A stretch of DNA of 64,000 bases from Pseudocercospora fijiensis CIRAD86 (GCF_000340215.1 NW_006921540.1:2179431-2243430); one strand, 5' to 3'; shown: positions 34,125-45,900, counted from the first letter of the stretch. The notes: a model not told the origin generated them from the letters alone. Numbers and translations are program-made.

Positions 34125-37100
34125 TCCGCGTCGCAGACGCGGACGGCGGGCCTCACAATATTATAACTTCTAGGCGCCGCGGCCATTACTATCAAATCCG
34201 GGCGTGCAAACTTAGTATAAGCGTTATAGATAGTAGTACTAACTATTAGCGCTCCGGATTAGACTTACTATGTACGTTCCGAATAGTACTTAGTATTATA
34301 AGCGTTCTAAATTAGACTTATTCTTAGTATTATAGATATTCTATAGAGTACTCGCTATAGGCGTCCTATAGGATACTCGTAGTAGGCGTTATATAGGGTA
34401 CTCGCTATAGGTAGTTCGAATACTATTTACTATAGGCGTTTTAGATAGTATTTACTATAAGCGTTCCGGATAGTACTACTCGCTATAAGCCTTCCGGATA
34501 GTACTTAATATAGGTATTTAGTTTCGGATAAGACTTGCTATATACGTTCCGGTTTATATAGGACTAACTATACTAAGCGTTTAAAATAAGGCTTATCCTA
34601 CGCGTTCCGGGTAGTACTGCTCGCTATAGGTATTCTATAGAGTACTCGCTATAGGCGTTTTATAAGGTACTCGTAGTAGGCGTTATATAGGGTACTCGCT
34701 ATAAGTAGTTCGAATATAGGCGTTTTAGATAGTGTTTACTATAAGCGTTCCGGATAGTACTATTTGCTATAGATACCTCGGATAGTTACCGCTATAAGCG
34801 TTTCAAATATTGCTACTCGCTATAAGCGTTTTTAGTAGTATTTACTATAAGCGTTTCGGATATAACTTGCTGTAAGTATTCTAAATAGTGCTTACTATTA
34901 GTATTCTAGATAGTACTACTTGCTATAAGCGTTCTTAATAGTACTTACTATTAGCGTTCCGAGTTAGACTTACTATACGCGTTCCGGATAAGACTTAGTA
35001 CATACTTGCTATAAGCGTTCTTAATAGTACTTACTATTAGCGTTCCGAATTAGACTTACTATACGCGTTTCGGATAAGACTTAGTACAAGCGTTTCGGAT
35101 TAGAATTACTATATAGCGCGTTCTAAATAAAAATTAGTATAGGCTATAAATAGTAGTACGCTATAGGCGTTTTATAGGGTCCTATACGTTCCGGATAGTA
35201 CTACTCGCTATAGATATTCTATAGAGTGCTTACTATAGGCGTTTTATAAGATACTCGTAGTAGAGGTTATATAGGTTACTCGCTATAGGTAGTTCGAATA
35301 TAGGCGTTTTCGATAGTATTTACTATAAGCGTTCTAGATAGTACTACTCGCTATAGATATTCTATAGGGTACTCGCTATAGGCGTTTAATAGGGTACTCG
35401 TAGGAGGCGTTATATAAGGTACTTGCTATAAATAGTGCGAATACTATTTAACTATAGGCGTTTTAGATAGTATTTACTATAAGCGTTCCGGATAGTACTA
35501 CTCGCTATAAGCCTTCCGGATAGTACTTAATAAAAGCATTTAGTTTCGGATTAGACTTAGACTTACTTTATATATTCCGGATAAGAGTTTCTATAAGCGT
35601 TTTAGATTAGAATTACTATATAGCGCGTTCTAAATAAAACTTAGTATAGGCGTTGTAGATAGCAGTACGCTATAGATATTCTATAGAGTACTCGCTATAG
35701 GCGTTTTATAGGGTACTCGCTATAAACAGTTCGAATACTATTTACTATAGGCACTTTAGATAGTATTTACTATAAGCGTTCCGGATAGTACTACTCGCTA
35801 TAAGCCTTCCGGAATCCGGATAGTACTTAATATAAGTATTTAGTTCCGGATTACACTTAGACTTACTTTATATATTTAAGATAAGACTTTCTATAAGCGT
35901 TTTAGATTAGACTTACTATAAGCGTTCTGGATAGTACTATTTGCTATAGATATCTCGGATAGTTACCGCTATAAGCGTTTCAAATATTGCTACTCGCTAT
36001 AAGCATTTTTAGTAGTATCTACTATAAGCGTTTCGGATACAACTTGCTATAAGTATTCTAAATAGTACTTACTATAGGTATTTTAGATAGTACTACTTGC
36101 TATAAGCCTAAGCGTTCTTAATAGTACTTACTATTAGCGTTCTAAATTAGACTTACTATACGCGTTCCGGATAGTACTAACTATACGCGTTTTAGATAGG
36201 ACTTAGTATAAGCATTTCGGATTAGAATTGCTATATAGCGCGTTGTAAAGCGTTCCGGATAGTACTACTCGCTATAGATATCTCGGATAGTAACCGCTAT
36301 AAGCGTTTCGAATACTACTACTCGCTATAACCGTTTTTAGTAGTATTTACTATAAGCGTTTCGGATATAACTTGCTATAAGTACTCTAAATAGTACTTAC
36401 TATAGGTATTTTAGATAGTAGTACGCTATAGATATTCTATAGAGTACTCGCTATAGGCGTTTTATAGGGTACTCGTAGTAGGCGCTATACAGGGTACTCG
36501 CTATAAATAGTTCGTAGTAGTTAATATAAGTATTTAGTTTTAGATTAGACTTAGACTTACTTTATATATTCCGGATAAGATTTTCTATAAGCGTTTTGGA
36601 TTAGACTTAGTATACGCGTTCCGGTTTATATAGGACTAACTATACTAAGCGTTTAAAATAAGGCTTATCCTACGCGTTCCGGATAGTACTACTCGCTATA
36701 GATATTCTATAGAGTGCTTACTATAGGCGTTTTATAAGGTACTCGTAGTAGGCGTTATATAAGGTACTTACTATAAACAGTTCGAAACGTTCCGGTCTAT
36801 ATAGAACTAACTATACTAAGCGTTTAAAATCAGGCTTATCCTACGCGTTCCGGATAGTACTACTCGCTATAGATATTCTATAGAGTACTCGCTATAGGCA
36901 TTTTATAGGGTACTCGTAGTAGGCGTTATATAGGGTACTCGCTATAAACGTTTTTAGTAGTATTTACTATAACCGTTTCGGATATAACTTGCTATAAGTA
37001 TTCTAAATAGTACTTACTATAGGTATTTTAGATAGTACTACTTACTATAAGCGTTCTTAATAGTACTTACTATTAGCGTTCCGAATTAGACTTTCTATAC

Positions 37101-37560
37101 GCGTTCCGGATAGTACTTACTATACGCGTTCCGGATAGTACTTACTATACGCGTTCCGGATAGGACTTAGTATATACGTTTCGGATTAGAATTACTATAT
37201 AGCGTGTTCTAAATAAAACTTAGTATAAGCGTTATAGATAGTAGTACTAACTATTAGTGCTCCCGATTAGAGTTACTATACGCGTTCTAAATAGTACTTA
37301 GTATTATAAGTATTCTAAATTAGAATTCCTATAAGTATTTTAGATTAAAATTACTTTAGGCGTTTTAGATTAGACTTACTATACGCCTTATAGATAGTAC
37401 TTACTATAAGCGTTCCTACTTAGAAAGAACTATGTACTATAGATATTTCGAATAGTACTCGCTATAGGTATTCCGGATAGTAATTACTATAGGCGTATTC
37501 CGGAAGTAGTTACTTTAGATATTTTAGACTATCTTACTGTAAGCGTTTCTAATAGTAATC
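34125..37560. repeat. Degenerate array of 24-28 bp units, RIP-like
   Basis: About 3.4 kb made almost wholly of variants of one short unit, typified by GCGTTCCGGATAGTACTA plus CTCGCTATAA. Unit length drifts between 24 and 28 bp. Variants replace CC by TT or CT and GG by AG or AA, as RIP would. A higher-order block beginning TTCTATAGAGTACTCGC recurs near 34348, 34630, 35216, 35347, 35666, 36428, 36703 and 36867. No coding frame, terminal repeat or target duplication was seen. The first 60 bp (GC-rich, TCCGCGTCGCAGACGCGGA, itself a hairpin) differ from the rest and may mark the original insertion end. Confidence 0.8.
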
Positions 37561-38114
37561 TAGCTTACCCTACCCCGCTCGTCGCCTTAGCCTTTACTTA
37601 TAGCTCTTCGGCCTTTACTTGTGGCTCTTCGAGCCACATAAACACTAGTATGCAAAGACAGTGGACGGCAACTAAGCAAACTTGGCATGCTATCGGCAGC
37701 CATGTGTTCGCGACGGCTTTTCCTCCGCCTGTTCTCATGTCATCGGCATCGTTGTGGCCTCAAGGATATACCGAAAGCACTACGGGCGGTCACCCTTCGA
37801 GATCATCCAGAGGAGAATGAGCAGCAGAATGGAAGAGCGACGAATCTCAAGCATTGCACTCTCCGGGCGTGCTCTGATGATGGTTGAGGTGAGCTGGAAT
37901 ACAACACGATGCAGAGGGACGACTTGACGAAGAGAAAGGCAATGTCAGCGAGTGGGCTGGTCTCCTTTCTCATTTCTGCTCAGTGTACTCTCATATGCGC
38001 ATGACACAGTTATCTCCTGAGGTGCTGCTAGCTACCTCCCATTCCCCAGAGAACGCCAACGCTCTGTATGCATAGCGGCCGACCAATCTGGGTCGGTGGC
38101 GGTATCACGATCAT
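37561..38114. other. Intergenic after the array, with a perfect hairpin
   Basis: A perfect 7-bp stem, 3-nt loop hairpin (GTGGCTC TTC GAGCCAC) lies at 37621-37637, preceded by a related direct repeat of the CTTTACTT..GGCTCTTCG type. ORFs at 37682-37927 show no recognisable features. Confidence 0.5.
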
Positions 38115-38603
38115 CTAGTTCGCAGCCTTAGGACCGAAATCTCCCTTCTTCTTCAAGAGCTCCTCTTCCTCTTCCTGGATCTGCTTGTCGATCTTGGCGC
38201 CCTTTGATGGCTCGTTGCCGTGGTTCTTGGCCTTTCCAAGACACATTAGCATTAAGCTTTGGAGTGCAGTTGGATATGAGCTTGGCTTACCGGCAGAGTA
38301 GGATCGATCTTGCGCTCCTTGTCTTCTTGCGTCTTCTCTTCCTCGGCTTCTTGCTCGCGCTTCGCTTCGTGGGCGAGCTTGTTGGCTATGGTACGCTCGT
38401 CCTTGGAGTCGTTTGCCTGATGCGAGTTCTCCTTGCCCTCGTGGAAGCGATTCTCCTTCTTCATTTGAGCAATCTCGTCATCGGTGTAGGTTCTCTGGAT
38501 GGACGTCAATGTCTGGCAACGCGGACTAGCCTAGGAGATGGTGCTTCACCTGGTCGGCATTCTCATATGCACGGCGGTCGCCAACGTTGGATGTGGAAGA
38601 CAT
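38115..38603 (-). CDS. Small charged hypothetical protein, 124 aa
   Basis: Three exons by splice signals: 38550-38603, 38291-38494, 38115-38231; the frame closes with both introns (55 and 59 nt) in phase 0. The product (MSSTSNVGDRRAYENADQ, RTYTDDEIAQMKKENRF, ...) is hydrophilic and dominated by Lys, Glu and Asp, with probable coiled-coil or disordered helix through EAKREQEAEEEKTQEDKER and EEEEELLKKKGD. An alternative acceptor 18 nt upstream would add six residues but leaves a 37-nt intron, too short. No domain is recognised; it looks like one of the small conserved fungal proteins of unknown role. Confidence 0.65.
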
Positions 38604-39095
38604 GGTGACGGTGATGTATGGGGTTGCTTGTCCGATGTAGTCTTGCTTGTACGTGGAAAGCTGATTGTGAAGCTTTTCGAATTATGATTGTAGCAGGAAA
38701 ATTGAGCACGCGATGGAATTCTTAAACTCATGCTCCTCCTGCTGGAGTTTATGTGGGATCACTGACGTATGTATGATGACGTCCCAGGCACTGATTTGCA
38801 AGTGGATCTCTTCCCGAACACAAGTGCATCAACGTCCCTGATCAAGTTGGCGACCGAAGAGGACAGATTTGATGCATTTCTTCGCGACAGCTAAGAACTG
38901 GACGAAAGTACCTCAGCATCACATGGCGCAAGAAATGCTCGAGCATCTGGCGAGTGAGGTTTCAACACCGTCGTTCAACATGAATCATTTATCATTCAAT
39001 CATATATATCACTTGGGTATCATGGATCTATGCAGCTCCAAACGCCTTGCTACCTATTATGACTCCATCTCTCCCGACACCTTCGCTTGGGCTAT
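38604..39095. other. Intergenic
   Basis: Promoter side of the small charged protein and 3' flank of the GMP synthase gene (minus). The 90-codon ORF at 38869-39141 runs into the antisense of GMP synthase and is not credible. Confidence 0.4.
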
Positions 39096-40955
39096 CTATT
39101 CGAGTTCGATTGTGGCAGGCGGCTTGCTGCTGAACTCGTAAAACACCCTAGCGACTCCGGCGACCTCGTTGGCTATCTTATCTGCGACCTCAGCAAACCA
39201 ACTTGCTGGAGCGTCTACGAACACGTTCGCGGTCATGAAATCAGTGGTCTGAACCGCACGTAACGCAATCACTTCGCCATGTAAGCGCTGGTCACCAACC
39301 ACAGCCACCGCCTTGGCGCCTAGGATAGCCTAAATTTCCGGAGTTAGCAGGTGCCACTCGCTCCAAAGCAGACAGTCGAGTCAGAACTGCTGTCTGCGAC
39401 ACGGCATGCTCTGACTTGGCGGGGAGCGACGGAAGCACTTACAGCATAAGCCTGCGAGATTGTACGATAATAGCCGGCCTTGCGAATCTCCTTGATCCAA
39501 ATGTCATCCGCCTGCTGTGCCATACGGATCTTCTCCTTTGTCACCTCGCCAATAATGCGGACTGCGAGTCCAGGACCAGGGAACGGGTGTCTCCAGACGA
39601 GATACTCTGGAATGCCCAGCTCAGTACCAAGAGCACGCACTTCGTCCTTGAATAGCTCGCGAAGAGGTTCGATCAGCTTCAAGTCCATCTTTTCAGGAAG
39701 TCCACCAACGTTGTGATGTGTCTTAATCGTTGCGCTAGGGCCTTTGAATGAGATCGACTCAATCACATCTGGATAGAGTGTGCCCTGGAGGAACCATTCA
39801 ATCTTTCCAGCACGATCCGTGTTCTCAGCTGCTGCTGCGATTTCCTTGGCCTTCTCTTGGAAAATGTCGATGAATGTGTTGCCGATGATCTTGCGCTTCT
39901 TCTCCGGCTCTGTAACTCCTTGAAGATGCCCGAGGAAGAGCTCACTGGCGTCCACCACAGTGAGATTGACCCCCAGTCCCTCTTTGAGCGTCTTCTCTAC
40001 ATCCTGGGCCTCATTCAAACGTAGACAGCCATTGTCGACCATGACTGCGTGGAATCTGTCTCCGATCGCTGCTTGCATGAGCTTCGCTGCGACGCTGGAG
40101 TCCACACCACCACTGACAGCGCCGATGACCTGTCCCTTGTCGCCTACAAGCTCTCGAATACGAGCCAGCTCTTGGCCCACGAATGCCTTCATGGTCCAAT
40201 TCGTCTGAGCCTGGCAGATACCGACTGCAAAGTTCTTGATGACTTCCGTTCCTTTTGGCGTGTGAGTAACTTCGGGGTGGAATTGAATGCCATAGTAGTG
40301 CTTCGAGTCGTGAGCGATACCAGCGAACGGAGCGCTAGCAGTAGAGGCGATGGTATGGAAATTGTCTGGAAGTTTCGATAGCTTGTCTCCGTGAGACATC
40401 CACACCACTGGACCATCTTCCAAGCCCTTGAATAGCTTGTCGATATGCTCGCCTTTGCCGTCGTGTCGAGAGACTTGAAGCTGCGCCTTTCCGTATTCCC
40501 TCTGCTCGCCAGCGGCAACTCCCTTTCCATGGTGCCAAGCAAGCTCTTGAAGTCCATAGCAGATGCCCAGAATGGGTACGTTGAGATCGAAAACAGCCGG
40601 GTCGACGTGAGGAGCATCAGGTGCGTAGACAGAGTATCTGTCGATCAGATGAGTCAGTCGCTCCGAATTTGGCTTCCGACTCGAAAGGCCGGCCTGCGAT
40701 GCAGCGACAATTGCGGCCACTGTGGCACGGAGTCAATTGTACTTACGGCCCACCTGAAAGAATGACACCCTTTGGCTTGAATGGGAGATCTGCTATCTTT
40801 TGAGTGCACGGCAACATCTCCGAGTAGATGTTTAACTCGCGTAGTCGACGCGTGATGAGATGCGTGTATTGGGAGCCGAAATCGAGTACGAGAATCGTGT
40901 CATATAGCTGATGCGGCGCCTCGACAACAGCGCCATTGACTCCGTTGGTGGCCAT
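39096..40955 (-). CDS. GMP synthase (glutamine-hydrolysing)
   Basis: Three exons, 40747-40955, 39443-40637 and 39096-39329, with introns of 109 and 113 nt; the frame closes to 545 aa, the usual length. It converts XMP, glutamine and ATP to GMP. Seen: class I amidotransferase domain with [14 protein letters not shown] and the oxyanion/nucleophile motif ILGICYGLQ, the His-Glu pair in GIQFHPEV, the ATP-pyrophosphatase P-loop [15 protein letters not shown], then the dimerisation domain with [25 protein letters not shown] and the last exon ([15 protein letters not shown]...KPPATIELE) that supplies the XMP-binding C-terminus. The start ATG at 40955 gives [12 protein letters not shown]; the longer open frame upstream is not needed. 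It lies head-to-head with BCP1. Confidence 0.95.
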
Positions 40956-41319
40956 TGTGGTCGGTCTGAACGACTGCTTTGTTATTGGGTTGCAGAGTCG
41001 TCGAAAGAAGAGTGCGTGAAAGTGGGTGTCGCAAAATAATTTTGTGAGCAATGCTGCAGGAACCGATTAAGGTTCGCGGGGTTCTAGTGGGGCCGCGAAC
41101 CAACATTTGAAGGCACATTTGAATTGGGGTTGATGCCACCCAAAATTCGACTCTGGACCCCAGATCACGACAAAAATCTGCCAGAAACAACTCGGAACGC
41201 TTTGCGGCTCGTCACAAAAATTTGGACAAAGGACTTCACGTCTCAAGCAGTCGATCGGCCGCCTTGTCTCAGTGTGGAAGCAACCAAGCATCAACAACGT
41301 ACAACTCTTCTAAGTCAAA
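40956..41319. promoter_or_regulatory. Divergent promoter of GMP synthase and BCP1
   Basis: The 364 bp between the two start codons must contain both promoters. Both genes serve growth (guanine nucleotides; ribosome assembly and export), so co-regulation is possible but not shown. No named site was identified. Confidence 0.5.
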
Positions 41320-42257
41320 ATGGGCAAGCGCAAAGCAAATGGAGATGACAAACAGGCGTCGAAGGACAAGATGGACGTTGATGGCGAACTCAGTGGCAGT
41401 GAAGATGTATGACGACAAATACGTTGTTTGCGATGCCTAGACTGACCATTTGATAGGACACCGAAATGCTAGACGTCGACTTCGAATTCTTCAACCCAGA
41501 TTCAGAAGTAGATTTTCACGGTCTGAAGAACCTCCTTCGGCAGCTTTTCGATGCAGACAACCAATTATTCGACTTGAGCGCACTGGCAGGCATGATCCTC
41601 GAGCAGCAGGATATAGGCACGACTATCAAATGCGACGGCAAAGAGAGCGATCCATATGCCTTCATGACGATTCTCAACCTGTACCAACATCGAAGCAAGG
41701 CTGTGATTCAGCAACTTACGAATTACATACTCTCGAGAGTCAGAGCATCAGGAGACCAGAGTCTTGCCAATCTCGAAGCTCTCTTGTCGGAGAAGTCGTC
41801 TGCGCGAGTCGGTCTTATCCTCACGGAACGCTTCATCAACATGCCTCACCAAGTCATCCCGCCACTATACAATATGCTGCTAGAAGAAATGCAATTGGCG
41901 GTCGAAGACAAGAAGCCATACGAGTTCACGCATTATATTGTCATGAGTAAAACTTACACGGAAGTCGAGTCGAAATTGGATGCCGAAGACAATCCGCCTT
42001 CCAAGAAGAAGAAGGCCGGTGCTTCTTCGAATTCGCCAGAGACGTTCTTCTTCCATCCAGAGGACGAGGTCTTGCACAGGTATGCACTGGGCTGGACAAA
42101 TTTTGACTACGAAACGCAAGGCGATGAAGGCGCTAGCGATTCGAGGAGGGTCTTCACGGAGAATGGTATCAAGCCGCAAGGGCATTTGACTTTGATGGAA
42201 AGTGAGAAGTTCAAAGATGCTGTGAAAGCCGTGGGCGAGTATTTGAGTGCGGAGTGA
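41320..42257 (+). CDS. BCP1 / BCCIP-family protein
   Basis: Two exons, 41320-41406 and 41457-42257, with a 50-nt intron; 295 aa. The N-terminus is basic then acidic (MGKRKANGDD...KMDVDGELSGSED), followed by the conserved core: VDFEFFNPDSEVDFHGLKNLLRQLF, IGTTIKCDGKESDPYAFMTILNL, RVGLILTERFINMPHQVIPPLYNMLLEE and a C-terminal FFFHPEDEVLHRYALGW. Lengths and motifs match yeast Bcp1 and human BCCIP. Bcp1 is a nuclear chaperone for ribosomal protein uL14 (Rpl23) and aids export of Mss4. A Lys-rich patch (PPSKKKKAG) could be a nuclear localisation signal. Confidence 0.9.
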
Positions 42258-42311
42258 TCGAATTTTGTTGACCTCAAAATCATAACTGTAAGGGTGGACA
42301 TACTCTTCGAA

Positions 42312-43619
42312 TCATGGCGAAACATAGAAGTTGTGGGAAAGACCTACCGCAAAAGAGTGTGACTTGCTCCGTGATGGCATGAGAACTACATTACGTTGAC
42401 ACAGCCCTGACTCTCTGGAACTGAGATCGTCATCATGTCTGAGCCTGTAGAGCATTTTGGAAACCTCATCCCTCCACAAACACAACGTCAGGCCACTCTT
42501 CACTCTCTCCATCCAACAAACCCCCTCATCCCTCCCTTTCAAGAACCTATCAAAAAAAGCAACAACATACTCACCAACAGCATCCCTAGCCCTAAACCCC
42601 TCAATCTCACCAACAAGCTCCAAAACCCCTTCAGGCAATTGCTCTCTCAACTCCAAAACATACACAAGCAACGGCACATCTGTAAACGCCATATGACTCC
42701 CTCCCTCCAACGCCAATCTCTTCTTCCACCCTGTGAAGACATCCCAGATAGGTCCGAAAGATAGCGTCATGTTTGCAAATAAGAGGATGGGTGGTGAATC
42801 GAGATGGACAGGAAGGTTAAAAACAGGATCTTCCCAAGTCCCAGTCGTATGAAAACCATAAGGAAACCCATCAAGATCCACAATCGCCGTGATACGAGGA
42901 TCGCGATGAGAAGCTAGAATCGCTGTCGCGCCGCCGAGAGAGTGACCATAGATTCCAATCCCACGATCGTGAGGCTTAGGAAAAATTCGATGCAACGGAC
43001 TATGCGAATTTTCGAGTTGATTGATAACGAAACTCACGTCTCTCGCTCGAACGCGCACCAGATCATCTAGTTCTTCAACAGTTGTAAAATTTTGGGCTGA
43101 GATTATTGTGCCGTCCGGGAATTCCAGGATTGCTGTGTCGTAGGTGTGGTCGAGCAGGATGATTGTGTAGCCTTGCGAGGCGATGGATTGGGCTTGGGAG
43201 AGTGAGAGGAAACGAGATCCGTGGAGACCTGGGGAGAAGAGGAGGGTTGGGAATGTGGACTTTCTGGGTTGCCGCTCAGAGGGTGGAAGTGGACATGTTG
43301 GTAATGCGAGCTGATGGACTTTGTCTGAGATATTCGTGACGTCGAGGAGCTCGAATGCGGAAATCAGAACATCGAGGATGGAAGTCGGGGCGTAAGGGAT
43401 CGTGTTGTTGGGATGGCATTTTTTCATGGGAAGTGTTGGGTGTATGACAGATACCATCAGTCTTCTGGGTCTGCCGTCCGGATCGTAGGGATCTGTTCGG
43501 TCGTGATCAATGAGTTCCAAGGCTTTGATGTCTGTTCCCCATTTTCCATTCGTAGGAGGTGGAAATAGCAAGCTTCCATGCGCCAGGCTAGCGACCAGAA
43601 GGAATGGAATGGCCCTCAT
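42312..43619 (-). CDS. Secreted PAF-acetylhydrolase-like alpha/beta hydrolase
   Basis: An intronless frame; the start at 43619 (MRAIPFLLVASLAHG) gives a clear signal peptide, while the frame itself opens nine codons earlier. The product, 435 aa, resembles the platelet-activating factor acetylhydrolase/lipase group: FPTLLFSPGLHGSR (oxyanion region), TIILLDHTYDTA, the nucleophile elbow GHSLGGA (about residue 226), the Asp in AIVDLDGFPYG and the His in EGGSHMAFTD. N-glycosylation sequons NNT, NIS, NFT and NMT fit secretion. The substrate is unknown; family members cleave short acyl esters of phospholipids. The C-terminal 50 residues after the hydrolase fold look unconserved. Confidence 0.8.
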   Translation of the reverse strand: MRAIPFLLVASLAHGSLLFPPPTNGKWGTDIKALELIDHDRTDPYDPDGRPRRLMVSVIHPTLPMKKCHPNNTIPYAPTSILDVLISAFELLDVTNISDKVHQLALPTCPLPPSERQPRKSTFPTLLFSPGLHGSRFLSLSQAQSIASQGYTIILLDHTYDTAILEFPDGTIISAQNFTTVEELDDLVRVRARDVSFVINQLENSHSPLHRIFPKPHDRGIGIYGHSLGGATAILASHRDPRITAIVDLDGFPYGFHTTGTWEDPVFNLPVHLDSPPILLFANMTLSFGPIWDVFTGWKKRLALEGGSHMAFTDVPLLVYVLELREQLPEGVLELVGEIEGFRARDAVGEYVVAFFDRFLKGRDEGVCWMERVKSGLTLCLWRDEVSKMLYRLRHDDDLSSRESGLCQRNVVLMPSRSKSHSFAVGLSHNFYVSP

Positions 43620-44148
43620 GACAGGCAAGTGCATGGAGAGATCCAATTACCTTGAGGAGGAAGAGCCTCACTGTCCATTGCTTCAGCTCGATTCGTTTCC
43701 GTTGTGTACCAATGTTTTCCACCACTCCTGCATCTTGGCGCATATTTGTCCAATGCTACACTGCATAAGGTAGTCACGCGGTTGAGCTGCTTGGCCCTCC
43801 AATGTATTTTCCTCTGTGGCTGCGCAGCTGTGCCCTTGCTGACTTGATCCTTTGCGATCTGTCGAGAAGTGCGAGCATTTCTCATCTCAATCTATCCGGG
43901 CACCATGGGGCATTTGCGGACCAGACTCGCAGGCCTGCTTCACGTTGCTGAGTGGTCCCATGTCGGCGTGCTGCGCGGTTCGGTCAAAAGAATTGGCCTT
44001 TGGCTTCTGGTGGCCAGAAAGACGAGATTTTGTATTTGCTCAACAGGTCGGTACAGCTTGAAGTATGCATTTCTCTGGCATACTTACAATTTCCTCTCTT
44101 CGGGATATCCTCTAGGCCGTCAGATCTCCACTACAATGATCAGATCTC
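43620..44148. other. Intergenic
   Basis: Promoter side of the hydrolase and 3' flank of the dehydrogenase (both minus). Three overlapping plus-strand ORFs of 69-100 codons show no features. Confidence 0.4.
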
Positions 44149-45462
44149 TCACGGCTTGCCCGGGTCACTGACCTTGCCTCCCACATATCTATAAACCACG
44201 CTAAAGTCCTTGCCCTTCAGTTCCGGATCCATTTCCACGGCCTGGTAAATGTCCTTCGCATGTGTTCCCAACCTGGGAACGATACCGTGCTCGGTCGCAG
44301 CCTGGATGGCAAGCTTTATATCCTTCAACATTAATGCCGTGCCGAATCCGCCCTCGTACCCTTTTGAGGCGGGTGAGCCCTCAACGACGCCTGGTACGGG
44401 ATTGTTCACCTCTGAAGGCCAACATCGCCCGGTTGCGGTATTGACCATGTCAGCGAATGCTTTCGCGTCCAAGCCCCATTGAACAGCCATGTTCATCGCT
44501 TCCGCTGTCGCGATGTTGTTGAGAGCCAGCAGATAGTTGTTCGCGAGCTTTGCTTTCAGACCACTTGTTTGAGGACCTAGATGCACGACTCTTGCTCCCA
44601 TCATGCTCAGAACCTCTGTAATGCGATTAACTTGCTCATTTTGGCAGCCGACCATGAAAGTGAGCTTTCCTGCTGCAGCACCAACCACACCTCCAGACAT
44701 TGGTGCATCAACGAATTTGCCTTGACCTGTCGCGTGAGTGGCTTCTGAGACTTCGGCGGAGGAGCGGGGATCGATGGTGGAGCAGTCGATGAAGAGACGA
44801 GGTTCTTTGTTGGGGGAGGAGGTCAGGAGAGATGGCGGGTTGAGCATTTGTTGGAAGACATTCTGAACGTGGTGGGGTTCAGGAAGGACGGTGAGGATGG
44901 TGGTCTAGACAGCACCCAAGCATTAGTATGACCTGGTCTCAAAGTGCCCGCATTCATAATTCGTGTATCAGGTCGGTTGCTCATTCAGAGGATTGGCTTT
45001 TGTGTTTGGGTAATCAGAGGGACAGCTTTCGCTGCAACTTAGATCATACAAGTGATAAGGATATAACAAGTTCATCATGTGAGAAGAGTCGTGAAATGTG
45101 TTGAGACCTACCGCGTTCTCTGCAACCTGCCTCACGTTCTCCGCTGCTGTGACGGGGCCAACACTCTGGAACTCTTCAACGAATTGCTTCGTTATTGTCG
45201 GGTTCACATCATGTATGAACATTGTGTCGTCCTTTGCAATCTTCGTCCGCAGATTCTTTGCCATTGGATAACCTGACGCGTTCTAATCAGCTTTGGGATG
45301 CAGTCGACCGCCTCAGAGTTCGTTCTTACCCATTCGACCCAGCCCAATGAAGCCATAGCTAGCCAGACACTTGCTAGTCGTTGCAAAGCCCCTTCTGCTC
45401 GCTGGACCCGCCACAGCAGAGCCAAAGGCCTGCCTGGCCGCCTGTATCGCTGCCGTCCTCAT
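44149..45462 (-). CDS. 3-hydroxyisobutyrate dehydrogenase, mitochondrial
   Basis: Three exons: 45330-45462, 45112-45272 and 44149-44904; introns of 57 and 207 nt; 349 aa. The enzyme oxidises 3-hydroxyisobutyrate to methylmalonate semialdehyde in valine breakdown. The N-terminus MRTAAIQAARQAFGS...SRRGFATTS is a typical mitochondrial presequence with an RRG-F cleavage context. Then comes the NAD fold YGFIGLGRMGYPMAKNL (GxGxxG split by intron 1), IFIDCSTIDP, the substrate loop FVDAPMSGGVVGAAAG and the catalytic Lys in GLKAKLANNYLL. The C-terminal helical domain includes KDIKLAIQAATEHG. A 6-phosphogluconate or glyoxylate reductase assignment is less likely given the DAPMSGG loop and presequence. 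Confidence 0.9.
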
Positions 45463-45900
45463 TTTGACCTCATACAAGGTACTGTATGGGGAGAGCCAGT
45501 GTTCCTATCTGCTCATGATATTTAAGAAAGATGCCTGCTCGCACGGAAAAGGAAAAAACGAGGAGGGTGTATTGGTCGCAGTATGAGAGGAACAGGAAGT
45601 AGCAGCAGGCACACGAGCTCGGCGAGAGATGCCCGACGTTTGCTCCATTGCGGTTATCCGAGGGCATGCAGGACGAGAGAGGGCTCAGAGGGTGGAGTTT
45701 TGCGGATCCCAAACAGAGCCCGCGTCGGAGTCTCCGCAATTCTCCGCTCAACCTTACTCGCACTGCAGAAATGTTGCTCAAAATTCGCGCACGCATGATA
45801 ATGAGTGCCATCGCGTGCAATAGCTGTACAGTCCGTTCTTCTGTATCTTACCGAAAGTCTAAATCGATCGTGTGGTATAGGACATGTTGATGGAACTACT
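45463..45900. other. Intergenic
   Basis: Promoter side of the dehydrogenase gene and 3' flank of the ABC gene. Overlapping ORFs below 120 codons; nothing recognised. Confidence 0.4.

Noticed and set aside
38513..38549. A 37-nt first intron in the small charged protein gene
   Set aside because: Too short; an acceptor 18 nt further on gives a normal 55-nt intron in the same frame.
42435..42764. 109-codon plus-strand frame
   Set aside because: Antisense to the PAF-acetylhydrolase-like gene; Pro/Asn/Thr-rich shadow.
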